Of a stretch of 55,161 nt of DNA, positions 17,931 through 27,000 are shown in pieces. Position 1 is the first letter of the stretch; every line of letters begins with the position of its first letter. The DNA comes from Prolixibacteraceae bacterium (lineage in GTDB: Bacteria; Bacteroidota; Bacteroidia; Bacteroidales; Prolixibacteraceae), in the NCBI GenBank assembly GCA_019459485.1, contig JAIBEZ010000012.1, positions 1 to 55,161 on the forward strand, given 5' to 3'. The notes under the pieces were generated by a model. That model was given only the letters and a program-made list of their open reading frames with translations. It searched no databases and had not been told where the DNA came from. The translations under genes and the position numbers were made by a program.

Positions 17931-18329
17931 CGCAGACCGCTCTATCGCTGCCTTGCCTTCGGGTGGGGGAGTGGAAAGTCCGGGCAACGCAGGGCACCAT
18001 GCTTCTTAACAGGAAGGCGGGCGAAAGCTTGCAGTAAGGTAACAGAAAATGACCACCCGGTATTGACGTGTCACCACCGGGAACGGGTGAAAAGGCGAGG
18101 TAAAAGCTCACCGGTGGTTGTGGCAACACAATCAGCCGTACTTCTGATGGGTTGCAAAGCCAAATATATCACGATTTTCCGGTACGCCGGAATACAGAAC
18201 GGCCCGTTTTGATTCTTCGGAAGTCGTGAGGGGTAGGCTGCTGGATCGGGTAAGTGATTACCCGGGTAGATAAATGATAGAGGTTTCCTGAGTAATCGGG
18301 GGACACAGAACCCGGCTTACAGGTTTGCG
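17931..18329 (+). ncRNA. rnpB: RNase P RNA (bacterial class A)
   Basis: About 399 bases. The ends pair as helix P1 (CGCAGACC at 17931-17938 with GGTTTGCG at 18322-18329). The conserved core elements are present: GGAAAGTCCGGGC (5' strand of P4), AACAGAAAATGACC in the middle, and GGTAGATAAATGATAGAGG plus ACAGAACCCGGCTTAC (3' strand of P4) at the end. It is the catalytic RNA that matures tRNA 5' ends. A strong hairpin follows at once. Confidence 0.93.
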
Positions 18330-18341
18330 TTTTTTATAAAA

Positions 18342-18377
18342 AAACAAGGCGATCGTCGAAAGATGATCGCCTTGTTT
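18342..18377. terminator. Bidirectional terminator between rnpB and tRNA-Arg
   Basis: AAACAAGGCGATC pairs perfectly with GATCGCCTTGTTT. T-runs on both sides allow it to end rnpB on the plus strand and the tRNA on the minus strand. Confidence 0.75.
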
Positions 18378-18391
18378 AGCTTTTGTTTTAG

Positions 18392-18463
18392 TGACCCCAC
18401 CGAGATTCGAACTCAGATCATAAGAACCGGAATCTTACATTCTATCCATTGAACTATGGGGCC
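18392..18463 (-). tRNA. tRNA-Arg (anticodon CCG)
   Basis: 72 bases fold as a cloverleaf. The acceptor stem is GGCCCCA/TGGGGTC with one G-T pair, the anticodon stem TAAGA/TCTTA encloses loop TTCCGGT (anticodon CCG, reading CGG), and the T-loop is GTTCGAATC. The CCA end is not encoded; the base after the discriminator A is C, then T. Confidence 0.93.
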
Positions 18464-18516
18464 GGCTGTTTTTTCAGCGAGCACAAAAATAATAAAACTT
18501 GAAACTTATCAGCCTG

Positions 18517-18546
18517 TTTTTATACAAATTAATTGTGCTACTTTTG
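18517..18546 (+). promoter_or_regulatory. Promoter of the HD-domain gene
   Basis: TACTTTTG at 18539-18546 matches the -7 consensus. A TTTT run at 18517-18520 lies at the distance of the -33 element. The ATG is 20 bases further on. Confidence 0.45.
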
Positions 18547-18565
18547 ATCCCATTAAATTAGCTAT

Positions 18566-19348
18566 ATGTCAACAGAAAAACTATTGAAAAAGTGCCGCCT
18601 TGAATTCAATGAATATTTCAAGTCGCTGACGATTGATTCGCCTGATAACCAACATAAACTGGAGGAAATTAAGGCACATTCGATTCGGGTGGCCGACAAT
18701 TCGCTTTTGCTGGCAAATGTTGTTTTGCAAACAGAAGAGGAAAAAGGGATCGCAACGATTAATGCACTTTTTCATGACATCGGCAAAGCTTCAATGGTTT
18801 CTAAAAACCTTGAAGCATTGGTTATTCAACGTGATCATGCAACGGTTTCATCGAAGATTATTCAGCAAATGGAATTTTATCAGGAATTGACTGCCGATAT
18901 TCAGGTAATTGTTTTGAAAGCGGTTGAAAGCCACAATAAACTGAAATTGCCTAAGCTTGACAATGAGCAGCAAACCATGTTTGCACAGTTGCTTCGCGAT
19001 GCCGATAAATTGGATATTTATGATTCCGCATATCGTTTTTTTAAGGAAAAGTATGGTATTCAGCCGGTTATTACGATTGATCTGAATAAAAATTCAGAGG
19101 TTTCGGAAAAAATCATTAAAAGTATCATGGCTGGTAAGGTTGCTTCTGTGGAGGATATGAAATCGATGAACGATTATAAATTATTGCTTTTGTCCATGGC
19201 TTTCGACCTGAATTTCAAATACACTTTCAGGATAATGAGCGAAAAGCAACACATTCAGAAGATATACGAAACACTGCCCAAGCGTGATCAAATAATTGAT
19301 GTTTACCGAAATATCAAATTATTTGTCGAGAATAAGTTCGTTTCCTGA
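18566..19348 (+). CDS. HD-domain phosphohydrolase
   Basis: 260 residues. Metal-ligand motifs of the HD superfamily are visible in order: HSIRVADN (about 36-43), LFHDIGK (the HD dyad, about 68-74), a histidine in VESHNKLKL and the aspartate in LRDADKLDIYD. Such proteins hydrolyse nucleotides or related phosphates; the substrate cannot be told from sequence. It is followed at 22 bases by the BFD-like gene and may be cotranscribed with it. Confidence 0.8.
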   Translation: MSTEKLLKKCRLEFNEYFKSLTIDSPDNQHKLEEIKAHSIRVADNSLLLANVVLQTEEEKGIATINALFHDIGKASMVSKNLEALVIQRDHATVSSKIIQQMEFYQELTADIQVIVLKAVESHNKLKLPKLDNEQQTMFAQLLRDADKLDIYDSAYRFFKEKYGIQPVITIDLNKNSEVSEKIIKSIMAGKVASVEDMKSMNDYKLLLLSMAFDLNFKYTFRIMSEKQHIQKIYETLPKRDQIIDVYRNIKLFVENKFVS

Positions 19349-19370
19349 AAGTTGAATACCGGAATTTGTG

Positions 19371-19586
19371 ATGAGCAGGACTTTGGTTTGTGTATGCAAC
19401 ATGGTTACAGAAAAGGAAATTCTGACAACCTTGAAAAAGGGAGCACGATCAACTTCTGATATTCAGCGAGCAACCAAAGCCGGCACAAGTTGCGGCCGAT
19501 GCCTGATGACTATCGACCGCATTGTGGAAGAGTATTTGGAACAACAACCGGCTGATCTGCAACGAAAAATAGAATTTAATGACTAA
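19371..19586 (+). CDS. BFD-like [2Fe-2S]-binding protein
   Basis: 71 residues from the ATG at 19371; a GTG one codon earlier is also possible. It has the bacterioferritin-associated-ferredoxin pattern CxC (C7, C9) followed by CxxC (C41, C44) within a small helical domain. Members bind a [2Fe-2S] cluster and deliver electrons, for example for iron release from bacterioferritin, or form modules of larger reductases. No bacterioferritin gene is nearby, so its partner is unknown. Confidence 0.8.
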   Translation: MSRTLVCVCNMVTEKEILTTLKKGARSTSDIQRATKAGTSCGRCLMTIDRIVEEYLEQQPADLQRKIEFND

Positions 19587-19625
19587 GGGTATAATTCACT
19601 GCGACTGACCACTGACCACTTTTTC

Positions 19626-20507
19626 TCAGCTTACACGTTTAATTCCTGAAAAATTGCAACGATATTCACCAGGCGTGCATCTTTTAATTTTTTTGAAGAT
19701 CCGGTTGAAATTCGAGATGTTATAAAATCCACAGCGAAAGGCTATTTCAGCAATGGTTTGGTTGGTTTCGGTGAGCCAGCGTGAAGCAAATCCAATTCGG
19801 TAGTCGTTTACAAAATCGACAAACGATTTGCCCGTTCGTTGCTTCATCAATCTCGAAAGGGTTGTTTCAGTCATGTTGTGAAGCCGGGCAACCTCTTCAA
19901 CCTTTATCTTTTCCTGATAATTTCCAGCGATGTATTCATAAACTCTTTTAATCCGGTCGCTGTTGGCAAAATCAGTTGTATTGATGGCCGCCTGACAAAG
20001 CATTTTCTGGTTTTCAGAAACAGAAAGGATGTGTAACGCAGAAAATAATTCGATAAAAGCTTCCATCCCGTTTTTCTGCGAAAGTTCATGCAACTGAGGC
20101 GCAATTTGCCGGATGGTGTTTTCATCGAATGAAATACCTCTCGATGCATTGGTCAGCAATTCTTTGATGGGTTTCATCATGTTTCGGTCCAGCAAACTTT
20201 CGTGAATCAGGTCGCGGTGAAACTGAACCGTGATTTCATGTATTTGGTCGCTTTTGCATTTGCCGTTGTTCCATCCGTGAAAAACATTTGGCCCCACCAA
20301 AACCAATTCATATTCCTGAATAGTGCTTTTGTGATCGCCAACAATCCGCTCTGCATCATTGGCATTGAAAATGAAATTTAGTTCAAATTCAGGATGAAAA
20401 TGTACCGGGAAATCGAAATGGGTTTTTACGCGATCGAATACCAAAAGGCAATCGCCCTGCGAGAGGGGAGTGATTTCGCGTTGGATATTTCCGGACATTG
20501 ACTTCAT
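19626..20507 (-). CDS. AraC-family transcriptional regulator
   Basis: 293 residues from ATG at 20507. The open frame extends further upstream, but the extra residues are unlike the family. The N-terminal part is a cupin-like sensor (FDFPVHFHPEFELNFIF, VGPNVFHGW). The C-terminal 100 residues hold two helix-turn-helix motifs (KVEEVARLHNMTETTLSRLM and AEIAFRCGFYNISNFNRIFKK). The sensor suggests control of sugar or glycan use. It is divergent from the subtilase gene, so it may control that gene; this is inference. Confidence 0.88.
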   Translation of the reverse strand: MKSMSGNIQREITPLSQGDCLLVFDRVKTHFDFPVHFHPEFELNFIFNANDAERIVGDHKSTIQEYELVLVGPNVFHGWNNGKCKSDQIHEITVQFHRDLIHESLLDRNMMKPIKELLTNASRGISFDENTIRQIAPQLHELSQKNGMEAFIELFSALHILSVSENQKMLCQAAINTTDFANSDRIKRVYEYIAGNYQEKIKVEEVARLHNMTETTLSRLMKQRTGKSFVDFVNDYRIGFASRWLTETNQTIAEIAFRCGFYNISNFNRIFKKIKRCTPGEYRCNFSGIKRVS

Positions 20508-20582
20508 TTTCAAAAAAAGTAGTAATTCTGATTTTGCGAAGATAAGACGTAATAATTCAGAACTGTAATCAGATACATTTTT

Positions 20583-20617
20583 TTTGTCTGAACTTGGTTT
20601 ATTATGGTATATTTTTG
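20583..20617 (+). promoter_or_regulatory. Promoter of the subtilase gene
   Basis: TATTTTTG at 20610-20617 fits TAnnTTTG, and TTTG at 20583-20586 lies 23 bases upstream. The predicted leader is about 50 bases. Confidence 0.4.
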
Positions 20618-20675
20618 CAAACTTTTTCAGGCAGAATACGTTCATAATTTCTGATTAACCCTTAAAACGAAAGAT

Positions 20676-21854
20676 ATGAAAACATTACACTTGTTTACCG
20701 CTGTTTGTTTGGCAAGTTTACTTATTGTCGGGTGTTCGCAAAAAGAAACAATTTTTCCTTCCGATGAAGAATCGTTGATTTTAAAAAGCGCTTCTGTGGC
20801 TGGGAAATACATTGTTGTACTGAAAGAAGACGCAGAAATTGCCAGTGCGAATCTGACTACCCGTAACGACAGAGTTAAGGCAAAAGCTTTTGGATTGCTT
20901 AAAAAGTATGAAGTTTCAGGAGAAATAGAAGAGGTTTATGAAACAGCTTTGCAGGGTTTTACTGTAAGAATGGCTCCGGGACAAGCCAAAAAAATGGAAA
21001 TGGATCTGAACGTGGGCTACATTGAGGCTGATAAAGTAATCAGTTTGTCGCCTATTGAAATGAAAGCTAAACCCGGAGGAACGACTCCACCACCAGAGTC
21101 AACACCTTGGGGTATTACCCGCGTAGGAGGTGGTGCAATTTATACCGGACCGAATGTTGCATGGATTATTGATACCGGTATTGATCTTGATCATCCTGAT
21201 TTAAACGTTGATCTGACACATGGCTGGAATTTTGTGACCGGGACACTAAACGCTGACGACGACAATGGTCACGGATCTCATTGTGCCGGAATTGTTGCGG
21301 CTGAAGACAATACAATAGGAGTGGTTGGGGTAGCTGCAGGTGCAACCGTTGTACCCGTAAAAGTTCTTAACAAACGCGGATCAGGTGCCTATTCAGCAAT
21401 TATTGCAGGAGTTAATTTTGTTGCAGCAAACGGAAAATCTGGCGATGTTGCCAATATGAGCTTGGGCGGGCCTTATTATCTGGCATTAAACCAGGCAGTT
21501 TCTAATGCAGCAGGTAAAGGAATTTTGTTTTCATTGGCTGCCGGAAACGAAAGTACAGATGCAGGTACAAAATCACCTGCAAGTACAAATGGTCCAAATA
21601 TTTACACTGTTTCGGCTATGGATAGTGCAGATAAGTTTGCCTATTTTTCAAATTATGGAAATCCTCCAATCGATTATTGTGCCCCCGGAGTATCAATTTA
21701 TTCAACCTATAAAGGTGGTGGTTATACAACTCTTTCAGGAACATCAATGGCTGCCCCTCATGTAGCAGGTGTCCTTTTGTGGGGGAGTATTCATACAAGT
21801 GGTGCTGTTATAAATGATCCGGATGGGAATCCAGACCCGATAGCTCACAAGTAA
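20676..21854 (+). CDS. Subtilisin-like (S8) peptidase, lipoprotein
   Basis: 392 residues. A lipoprotein signal ends at C20 (LLIVGC). Residues 44-126 resemble the I9 inhibitor propeptide (GKYIVVLKEDAE, VGYIEADKVI). The catalytic triad is complete: D166 in AWIIDTGIDLDHPDL, H199 in NGHGSHCAG and S357 in SGTSMAAPHVAG; N291 is the oxyanion-hole residue. This is a proteinase K-like serine peptidase tethered to the outer or inner membrane. The C-terminus is short, with no sorting domain visible. A strong terminator follows. Confidence 0.92.
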   Translation: MKTLHLFTAVCLASLLIVGCSQKETIFPSDEESLILKSASVAGKYIVVLKEDAEIASANLTTRNDRVKAKAFGLLKKYEVSGEIEEVYETALQGFTVRMAPGQAKKMEMDLNVGYIEADKVISLSPIEMKAKPGGTTPPPESTPWGITRVGGGAIYTGPNVAWIIDTGIDLDHPDLNVDLTHGWNFVTGTLNADDDNGHGSHCAGIVAAEDNTIGVVGVAAGATVVPVKVLNKRGSGAYSAIIAGVNFVAANGKSGDVANMSLGGPYYLALNQAVSNAAGKGILFSLAAGNESTDAGTKSPASTNGPNIYTVSAMDSADKFAYFSNYGNPPIDYCAPGVSIYSTYKGGGYTTLSGTSMAAPHVAGVLLWGSIHTSGAVINDPDGNPDPIAHK

Positions 21855-21876
21855 GTTGATAATAATTTTGAAAAGC

Positions 21877-21912
21877 AAAAGAGGCTGCTCCAAATTCGGA
21901 ACAGCCTCTTTT
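21877..21912 (+). terminator. Terminator after the subtilase gene
   Basis: AAAAGAGGCTG and CAGCCTCTTTT form a long stem, followed by a T-rich stretch. The A-rich other side may also let it serve the converging ThuA gene. Confidence 0.7.
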
Positions 21913-21947
21913 GATTTTTACTGAATTCTGTGACTGTAAACTTACCA

Positions 21948-22697
21948 CTAATTTCTTTTAGCCGTCCAGTCAACAGCGCAGCCGATGTGTTCTTTTACTT
22001 TTGGATCCTGGAAAGCTTCGTGGGTATGCCCGAAAACAGTATAGAATGAACGTGTTTTGCCCATTTCCTGATACCAGATTAGCGGATGGTCGCCCATTTT
22101 CCATTTGTCGTCTTTCAGCGTTTTTTCATCCAGCGATGTTTCGTCCAATCTGGCCAGAACCTTCACTTTAGCCCTTGGATTTTCCTTGAAAGTGTACCAT
22201 TCGTCGAATGTACGGTAAGTTTTCATTCCCTTGAAAGGAGCCATTGTGGGGTGATCCGTATTTTCGAAAATCACAGTTCCGGTTTGTGCTTCAGGATGGG
22301 TTTTGAAAAATGCACCATTCAGGTTGCCGTACCATGCCCAATCGTATTCGCAATCGGCCGAAGCGTGAATACCGACAAATCCTTTGCCTGTATTCATAAA
22401 AGCTTCGAAATCTTTTTGCTGCTGATCGTTCAAAACATCCAGTGTTGGATTTAAAAATACGACCACATCAAAGGTTTTTAGAAATTCAGGTGTAAACAAA
22501 TCCGCATTTTCGGTGGCAGTCAGTACCCATTTTCGTTCCTGAGCCAGATCGCTCAACATTTTTAATCCTGATGAAATAGAGGTGTGTCTGAATCCCGAAG
22601 TTTTGGAAAATACAAGTACATTGATTTTTTTCTCCTGTGCAATTCCTGAAAATGCAAGGATCAGGAGAAGACAAGTTGCTGAAGTAATTTTTTTCAT
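21948..22697 (-). CDS. ThuA domain-containing secreted protein (second copy)
   Basis: 249 residues with a signal peptide (1-20, ending FSGIAQ). The ThuA-like domain shows KINVLVFSKTSGFRHTSI, DVVVFLNPTLDVL, GKGFVGIHASADCEYDW and the terminal TVFGHTHEAF. This is the shorter form of the family, different from the 319-residue protein at 1346-2305. It probably acts on or binds carbohydrate in the periplasm. It lies 15 bases downstream of the transporter gene, so the two may form an operon. Confidence 0.85.
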   Translation of the reverse strand: MKKITSATCLLLILAFSGIAQEKKINVLVFSKTSGFRHTSISSGLKMLSDLAQERKWVLTATENADLFTPEFLKTFDVVVFLNPTLDVLNDQQQKDFEAFMNTGKGFVGIHASADCEYDWAWYGNLNGAFFKTHPEAQTGTVIFENTDHPTMAPFKGMKTYRTFDEWYTFKENPRAKVKVLARLDETSLDEKTLKDDKWKMGDHPLIWYQEMGKTRSFYTVFGHTHEAFQDPKVKEHIGCAVDWTAKRN

Positions 22698-22712
22698 GTT
22701 TTGTCGTTTTAG

Positions 22713-24014
22713 TTATTTATTTTTTGTTGACTCATGAATTGGGGTTTGTTGTTCTGTGGGCCGGGCTCCAGGCAAAATATTGTCCTTTCTTTCGATTGGT
22801 TCCGGTTGCCAACCAAGTAAGAACAATAAAGCGAAGAATCCAAGAACATAGGCAACAATTACATGCCATCCGGATTTAATCCAGTTGAACACTGATTTGG
22901 CTTCAGAAAACTTATTTGAAATGGCCACTCCTGCTGATGAACCAAACCAAATCATTGATCCGCCAAAGCCAACCGCGTAGGCCAACATTCCCCAATCGTA
23001 ACCGTTTTGTTCGAGGGCCAGTTTGGTGAGCGGTATATTATCGAATACGGATGAAATGAATCCCAGCGAAAAAGCGGTTTGCCATGATGCTGCTGGTAAT
23101 TCGTTTACAGGCATTAGCGAGGCACAGGTAACCAGTGAAATAAGGAATAAGGAACCATTGATGGAATTTTTAGCCTCAGCCCAATCTGGTTTTCGGATAA
23201 ATGCGCCAGTGAGAATGGCAATCCAAACGCCCAGAGCCGGAAAATCGAAGAATATGTTTGTGGCAATGGTTAATAATAAAATAAATACAACAATGCCAAG
23301 CCGCATCCAGTCAATCGTCACATTTGATTTGCCATCTTTCTGAATTGGCTGGTATTTATGCTGCTGAAAGGAGGCAAACACCGAAAAAAATGCGAGGGCT
23401 ACAAATGCGGCGATATATCCATGAAAAACATTAAAAGGATGAACACCTTCAATCCACATCAGGGTAGTGGTGGTATCGCCGATAACACTACCTGAGCCAC
23501 CGGCATTACTTGCGGCGACAATGGCAACAATATAACCCATGTGAACTTTGTGCTTAAAAACTACCAGCGCGACGGTTCCACCGATTAATGCTGCTGCTAT
23601 GTTATCGAGGAACGATGACAAAAAGAAAATCGCAATCAGTAATACAAGCGGGCCTTTCCAGTCATTCGGCAGCAATTCGGGTAAATACTCCGGAACTTTG
23701 GATTCTTCAAAATGTCGGGATAGAATAGCAAAACCAATCAGAAGTCCCAGCAAGTTGAGCAGAACACTCCATTCTCCAACGCGCATTTCTTTATCCAAAA
23801 TCTGGTCAGAAAAGGGAACATGGCCAAACAAATGTTCCGAAAGATTGAACTCTGGCATAAAGATGAATTTAAAAGCCAGTATGAAGGCAAGTCCGGTAAG
23901 AGCTACCCAGAGTGTGTACCGGTGGAACAGTGCAACTCCCAAAAGAGTCAAAGCAAAAAGAATAAATTCAGGTCGGATACCAAAAATCAATGGTAAAATT
24001 TGAGCGAATATCAT
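22713..24014 (-). CDS. NhaD/ArsB-type ion transporter
   Basis: 433 residues with about eleven hydrophobic segments. The topology and motifs (SSFLDNIAAALIGGTVAL and SSVFDNIPLTKLAL, each with an acidic residue followed by asparagine in a membrane helix) match the ion-transporter superfamily with NhaD and ArsB. GSGSVIGDTTTTLMW is a further conserved loop. A sodium:proton antiporter is the most likely role, and citrate or another anion is the alternative. The C-terminal tail (about 30 residues) is polar. Confidence 0.75.
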   Translation of the reverse strand: MIFAQILPLIFGIRPEFILFALTLLGVALFHRYTLWVALTGLAFILAFKFIFMPEFNLSEHLFGHVPFSDQILDKEMRVGEWSVLLNLLGLLIGFAILSRHFEESKVPEYLPELLPNDWKGPLVLLIAIFFLSSFLDNIAAALIGGTVALVVFKHKVHMGYIVAIVAASNAGGSGSVIGDTTTTLMWIEGVHPFNVFHGYIAAFVALAFFSVFASFQQHKYQPIQKDGKSNVTIDWMRLGIVVFILLLTIATNIFFDFPALGVWIAILTGAFIRKPDWAEAKNSINGSLFLISLVTCASLMPVNELPAASWQTAFSLGFISSVFDNIPLTKLALEQNGYDWGMLAYAVGFGGSMIWFGSSAGVAISNKFSEAKSVFNWIKSGWHVIVAYVLGFFALLFLLGWQPEPIERKDNILPGARPTEQQTPIHESTKNK

Positions 24015-24113
24015 AGTTTGAAGTATTTATGTTTGATAATTATTGTGATGATGCCGGTATGAGTATAAAACTGACAACCAATTAAATTTTCAAAGTGAAA
24101 GCCACGATTATTT

Positions 24114-24473
24114 TCAACGCAGGAATACTTCAAAGAGTGATTGTGAAAAGTGATTCAACAAAAAAAGGCTGGTACTTTTCTCTAAAAAATGGGAAGCAAT
24201 GTCAGGCTTTAATTCAAACCAAAGTGAATTAATTGAATATCTGGCAATAATATAAATGCCAAATCGTTTTTTGTGTTGTGTTGGGAGGTCGTAAGGGAGC
24301 ACTGTAAAGTTGCCGCCAGAATCTTTAATGGCAGATAAGGGGGGATTTGAAGTACATGCAAAATAACTGATTTCTCTGCCTTTAACTGAATAAAAAACAG
24401 AATCAGAAATGTCTTTTGCAAAAGACACAAACAAAATCCCGATAAGAACAATGAGCCACAAAAGATACCTCAT
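24114..24473 (-). CDS. Hypothetical short secreted or membrane protein
   Basis: 119 residues from ATG at 24473; a TTG two codons earlier is also open. The first 20 residues are strongly hydrophobic (RYLLWLIVLIGILFVSFA), like a signal or anchor. The rest shows no recognised motif. No family is known to me, and a second frame overlaps part of it. It lies about 100 bases upstream of the transporter gene in the same direction. It could be a real small gene or chance. Confidence 0.35.
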   Translation of the reverse strand: MRYLLWLIVLIGILFVSFAKDISDSVFYSVKGREISYFACTSNPPLSAIKDSGGNFTVLPYDLPTQHKKRFGIYIIARYSINSLWFELKPDIASHFLEKSTSLFLLNHFSQSLFEVFLR

Positions 24474-24646
24474 TTTCAAAATTTTATAAGTGGTGGAAGA
24501 TAGAAAAAATAGGTATTAAATAATCAGATACTAAAACGTTTTTTTTGAGTAAGTTAAGTCTGGTCAAACTATAAAACCTAAATTTGTAAATTATTTTGGG
24601 TAAAATATACATGCAAACAAATTGAATACAACGAATTTTTAAAAAT

Positions 24647-26257
24647 ATGCGTTTTTACTTATTATTCCAGCTACTTCTCTGGTTGATCGCTCAAACAGTA
24701 AGCGGTAATATTTCTCCTGAAAAAGGTGTTTACGATGGAAGAATTGATAATGATCAGATTATTCTGGTTATTGAAGAAACAAATTCAGAAATTGTGAAGG
24801 GTTTTTACGTGCTTAACCGTAACAGGGCTGTTGAAGAACGGCATTCCTTTTCGTTGGGAAAAACCGGTTCAAAGCTGATTTTTCAATCCGATTTATACCT
24901 CGGAATCATGAAATCACCCAATATCAATTCTGATAATTTTTCAGGAACACTTTCACTTTTGAACAAAAAAAAGCGCTTCTTTTTCTTTCGGCAAAAGGCC
25001 AGTCTGAATTTTGTTCGTCGTCCGGAGTTAGTTGTAAAACCCACTGAACGTTACAAGGAGGAAATTTTTTCCGGAGTTGAAATTAAGAGCGATTTGATTT
25101 ACGGAAGGGCGAAGGGTTACTGGACACGTTCGCCTTACAACGACGATCCCTATATCACCACTTTAAGTAAAGGATTGGTCAAGGCGTTCAATGATCCTGA
25201 GATGCTTGATTTGAAGCTTGATATCTATTATCCAAAAACCGATATTTTCAAAAACCGGCCATTGGTAATGCTCATTCACGGCGGAGCATTTTACGTTGGC
25301 AGCAAGGAGTCGGCTGCAGAACAGGCATTGGCAACTTCATTTGCCAAACGTGGCTATGTTGTAGCTTCTATTGATTACCGGCTGGGTTTTAAATTAACGT
25401 CAACCGATATCGAGTTGAGCGCATACAGAGCCGTTCAGGATGCTCATGCCGCTCTGCGGTATCTTGCCCACAACGCAAAAGGACTGGGGATTGACCCAAA
25501 TCAGGTGTATGTTGGCGGAACAAGCGCCGGTGGGGTAGCTTCGCTCAATGTAGCATTTATGGACAATGACGAGCGGCCTCAGCGCATTCAGCAAGCCACA
25601 AAAGAAGGACGGTTGACAAAGATCGAAGAATCAGGAAATAAATACACTGAAAAATTTACAATAAAGGCAGTTGTCAATTTGTGGGGGGCTGTTGCTGATC
25701 TGAATATTATCGACAAGGATGAAAGAATTTCAGTTTTATCGATACACGGTACTGCCGACGAAATTGTACCTTATGAAACTGATTATCCTTTCAAAAGTGC
25801 GATGATGTTAAACCGTTTGATGGTTGATAAAATGTATGGTTCGAAACTAATTCACGACAGGTTGACAATTCTAGGACACCGGAACAAATTGGTTACACTC
25901 GACGGACTTGGCCATGAGCCGGAACTTGACAACTATAAAACCCTGAATCAATGGATGGATACGATTACCAACCATGGTGCACGCTTTATATATGAAGAAA
26001 CTGCTCCTGATATTGTATTACCGCCCAGCCAGCTTACCATTTCTGAAAGTGCTGCGCTGAAGCCATTCTATTTTGAAGTCAGCAATGGTTCGCTGGTTCA
26101 GATTTCGGTGACGGGTGGCGTTAAAGTAAAAGCCGATCCAACCGATCCAACGGTAATCTGGATAAAAAGTGCGGAGAATAAACAACTCACTTTGCTTACA
26201 ACCAATAAGTTTGAAGCCTGGAATGAAAAGAAATTCAGGGTTTCGGTTTCGAGATAA
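24647..26257 (+). CDS. Secreted alpha/beta hydrolase (carboxylesterase-like)
   Basis: 536 residues with a signal peptide (1-20). Residues 21-125 form an N-terminal beta-rich region of unknown role. The catalytic domain begins near residue 185: oxyanion-hole HGG at 211-213, VVASIDYRLGF, and the nucleophile S293 in GTSAGG. An acid in HGTADEIVPYE and a histidine in LDGLGHEPEL probably complete the triad. A small beta domain follows at the C-terminus. It resembles type-B carboxylesterases and feruloyl or acetyl esterases; the substrate is unknown. Confidence 0.85.
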   Translation: MRFYLLFQLLLWLIAQTVSGNISPEKGVYDGRIDNDQIILVIEETNSEIVKGFYVLNRNRAVEERHSFSLGKTGSKLIFQSDLYLGIMKSPNINSDNFSGTLSLLNKKKRFFFFRQKASLNFVRRPELVVKPTERYKEEIFSGVEIKSDLIYGRAKGYWTRSPYNDDPYITTLSKGLVKAFNDPEMLDLKLDIYYPKTDIFKNRPLVMLIHGGAFYVGSKESAAEQALATSFAKRGYVVASIDYRLGFKLTSTDIELSAYRAVQDAHAALRYLAHNAKGLGIDPNQVYVGGTSAGGVASLNVAFMDNDERPQRIQQATKEGRLTKIEESGNKYTEKFTIKAVVNLWGAVADLNIIDKDERISVLSIHGTADEIVPYETDYPFKSAMMLNRLMVDKMYGSKLIHDRLTILGHRNKLVTLDGLGHEPELDNYKTLNQWMDTITNHGARFIYEETAPDIVLPPSQLTISESAALKPFYFEVSNGSLVQISVTGGVKVKADPTDPTVIWIKSAENKQLTLLTTNKFEAWNEKKFRVSVSR

Positions 26258-26392
26258 GCGTTCGCGTATTTAATGTTAACTACATTATAAGTATTAAATT
26301 TACATTAACAAACCACTGCTCCTAAGTCATTGACATCTATAAATAGATAATTTGGCACCGTTTTTAATCTACGATTAGGATTTTTTGAAGCG

Positions 26393-26761
26393 ATGGCAAA
26401 ACTTAGGTTAATTTTCTCACTGTTTTTTTTACTTGCTGTACAGCAAGCTTATTCTTCTCTTCCTGTGAGTGAGATTAGTTTGCCAACTGAGGAGGTTGAT
26501 GGATTTGCATTACGCATTGAGGCCAATCATTCACATAGTTGTATCTGGGGCGATGTTCCTTTAGGTCGGATTGGTTTAAACATTCCCATTAAATTAACTG
26601 ATTGTAATCCCGGAACCAGTAAATCAAAAGTTTTATCAGGATTAATTTTTTCGATATCAGAAAGTAATTTGAAATTCTTTATCGCCCGGACTTCTTTTGC
26701 TACAAGATACAGTGCTGCTTATATCCCGATTTATCTCCAGACAGCAAGTTTCCTTATTTAG
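26393..26761 (+). CDS. Hypothetical small secreted protein
   Basis: 122 residues with a clear signal peptide (1-21, ending QQAYSS). The mature part has two cysteines (SHSCIWG and LTDCNPG) that could form a disulfide, and a hydrophobic C-terminus. I do not recognise a family. It stands alone between the esterase and the TonB operon. Confidence 0.5.
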   Translation: MAKLRLIFSLFFLLAVQQAYSSLPVSEISLPTEEVDGFALRIEANHSHSCIWGDVPLGRIGLNIPIKLTDCNPGTSKSKVLSGLIFSISESNLKFFIARTSFATRYSAAYIPIYLQTASFLI

Positions 26762-27000
26762 CCAATTTTATTTTCTTATTGATTGAAATCAGGTGTTATT
26801 TCATGGCATTGCTATGCCTTTTTTTCAGTCAATCTACATTTTTAAGGAATGGACGGCAAACACTATCTGTGTAGTTTGGTGCGTCAATTTCCAAAATTTT
26901 CAAACTTCATTTTACGCTTAAATATTCATAAGGTGCTCATATATTGTGCATTTTGAGTAGCATATTCTTTAATTATTAGAACTTAGAAAAATTATTCTCA

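Noticed and set aside
17805-18212. 135-residue open frame on the plus strand
   Set aside because: It lies mostly within the RNase P RNA and has no protein-like features.
20508-20645. N-terminal extension of the AraC regulator
   Set aside because: The added 46 residues are unlike the family, and the ATG at 20507 gives the normal length.
24209-24451. 80-residue frame overlapping the 119-residue frame at 24114-24473
   Set aside because: It is out of frame with the better signal-peptide-like start and has no recognisable content.
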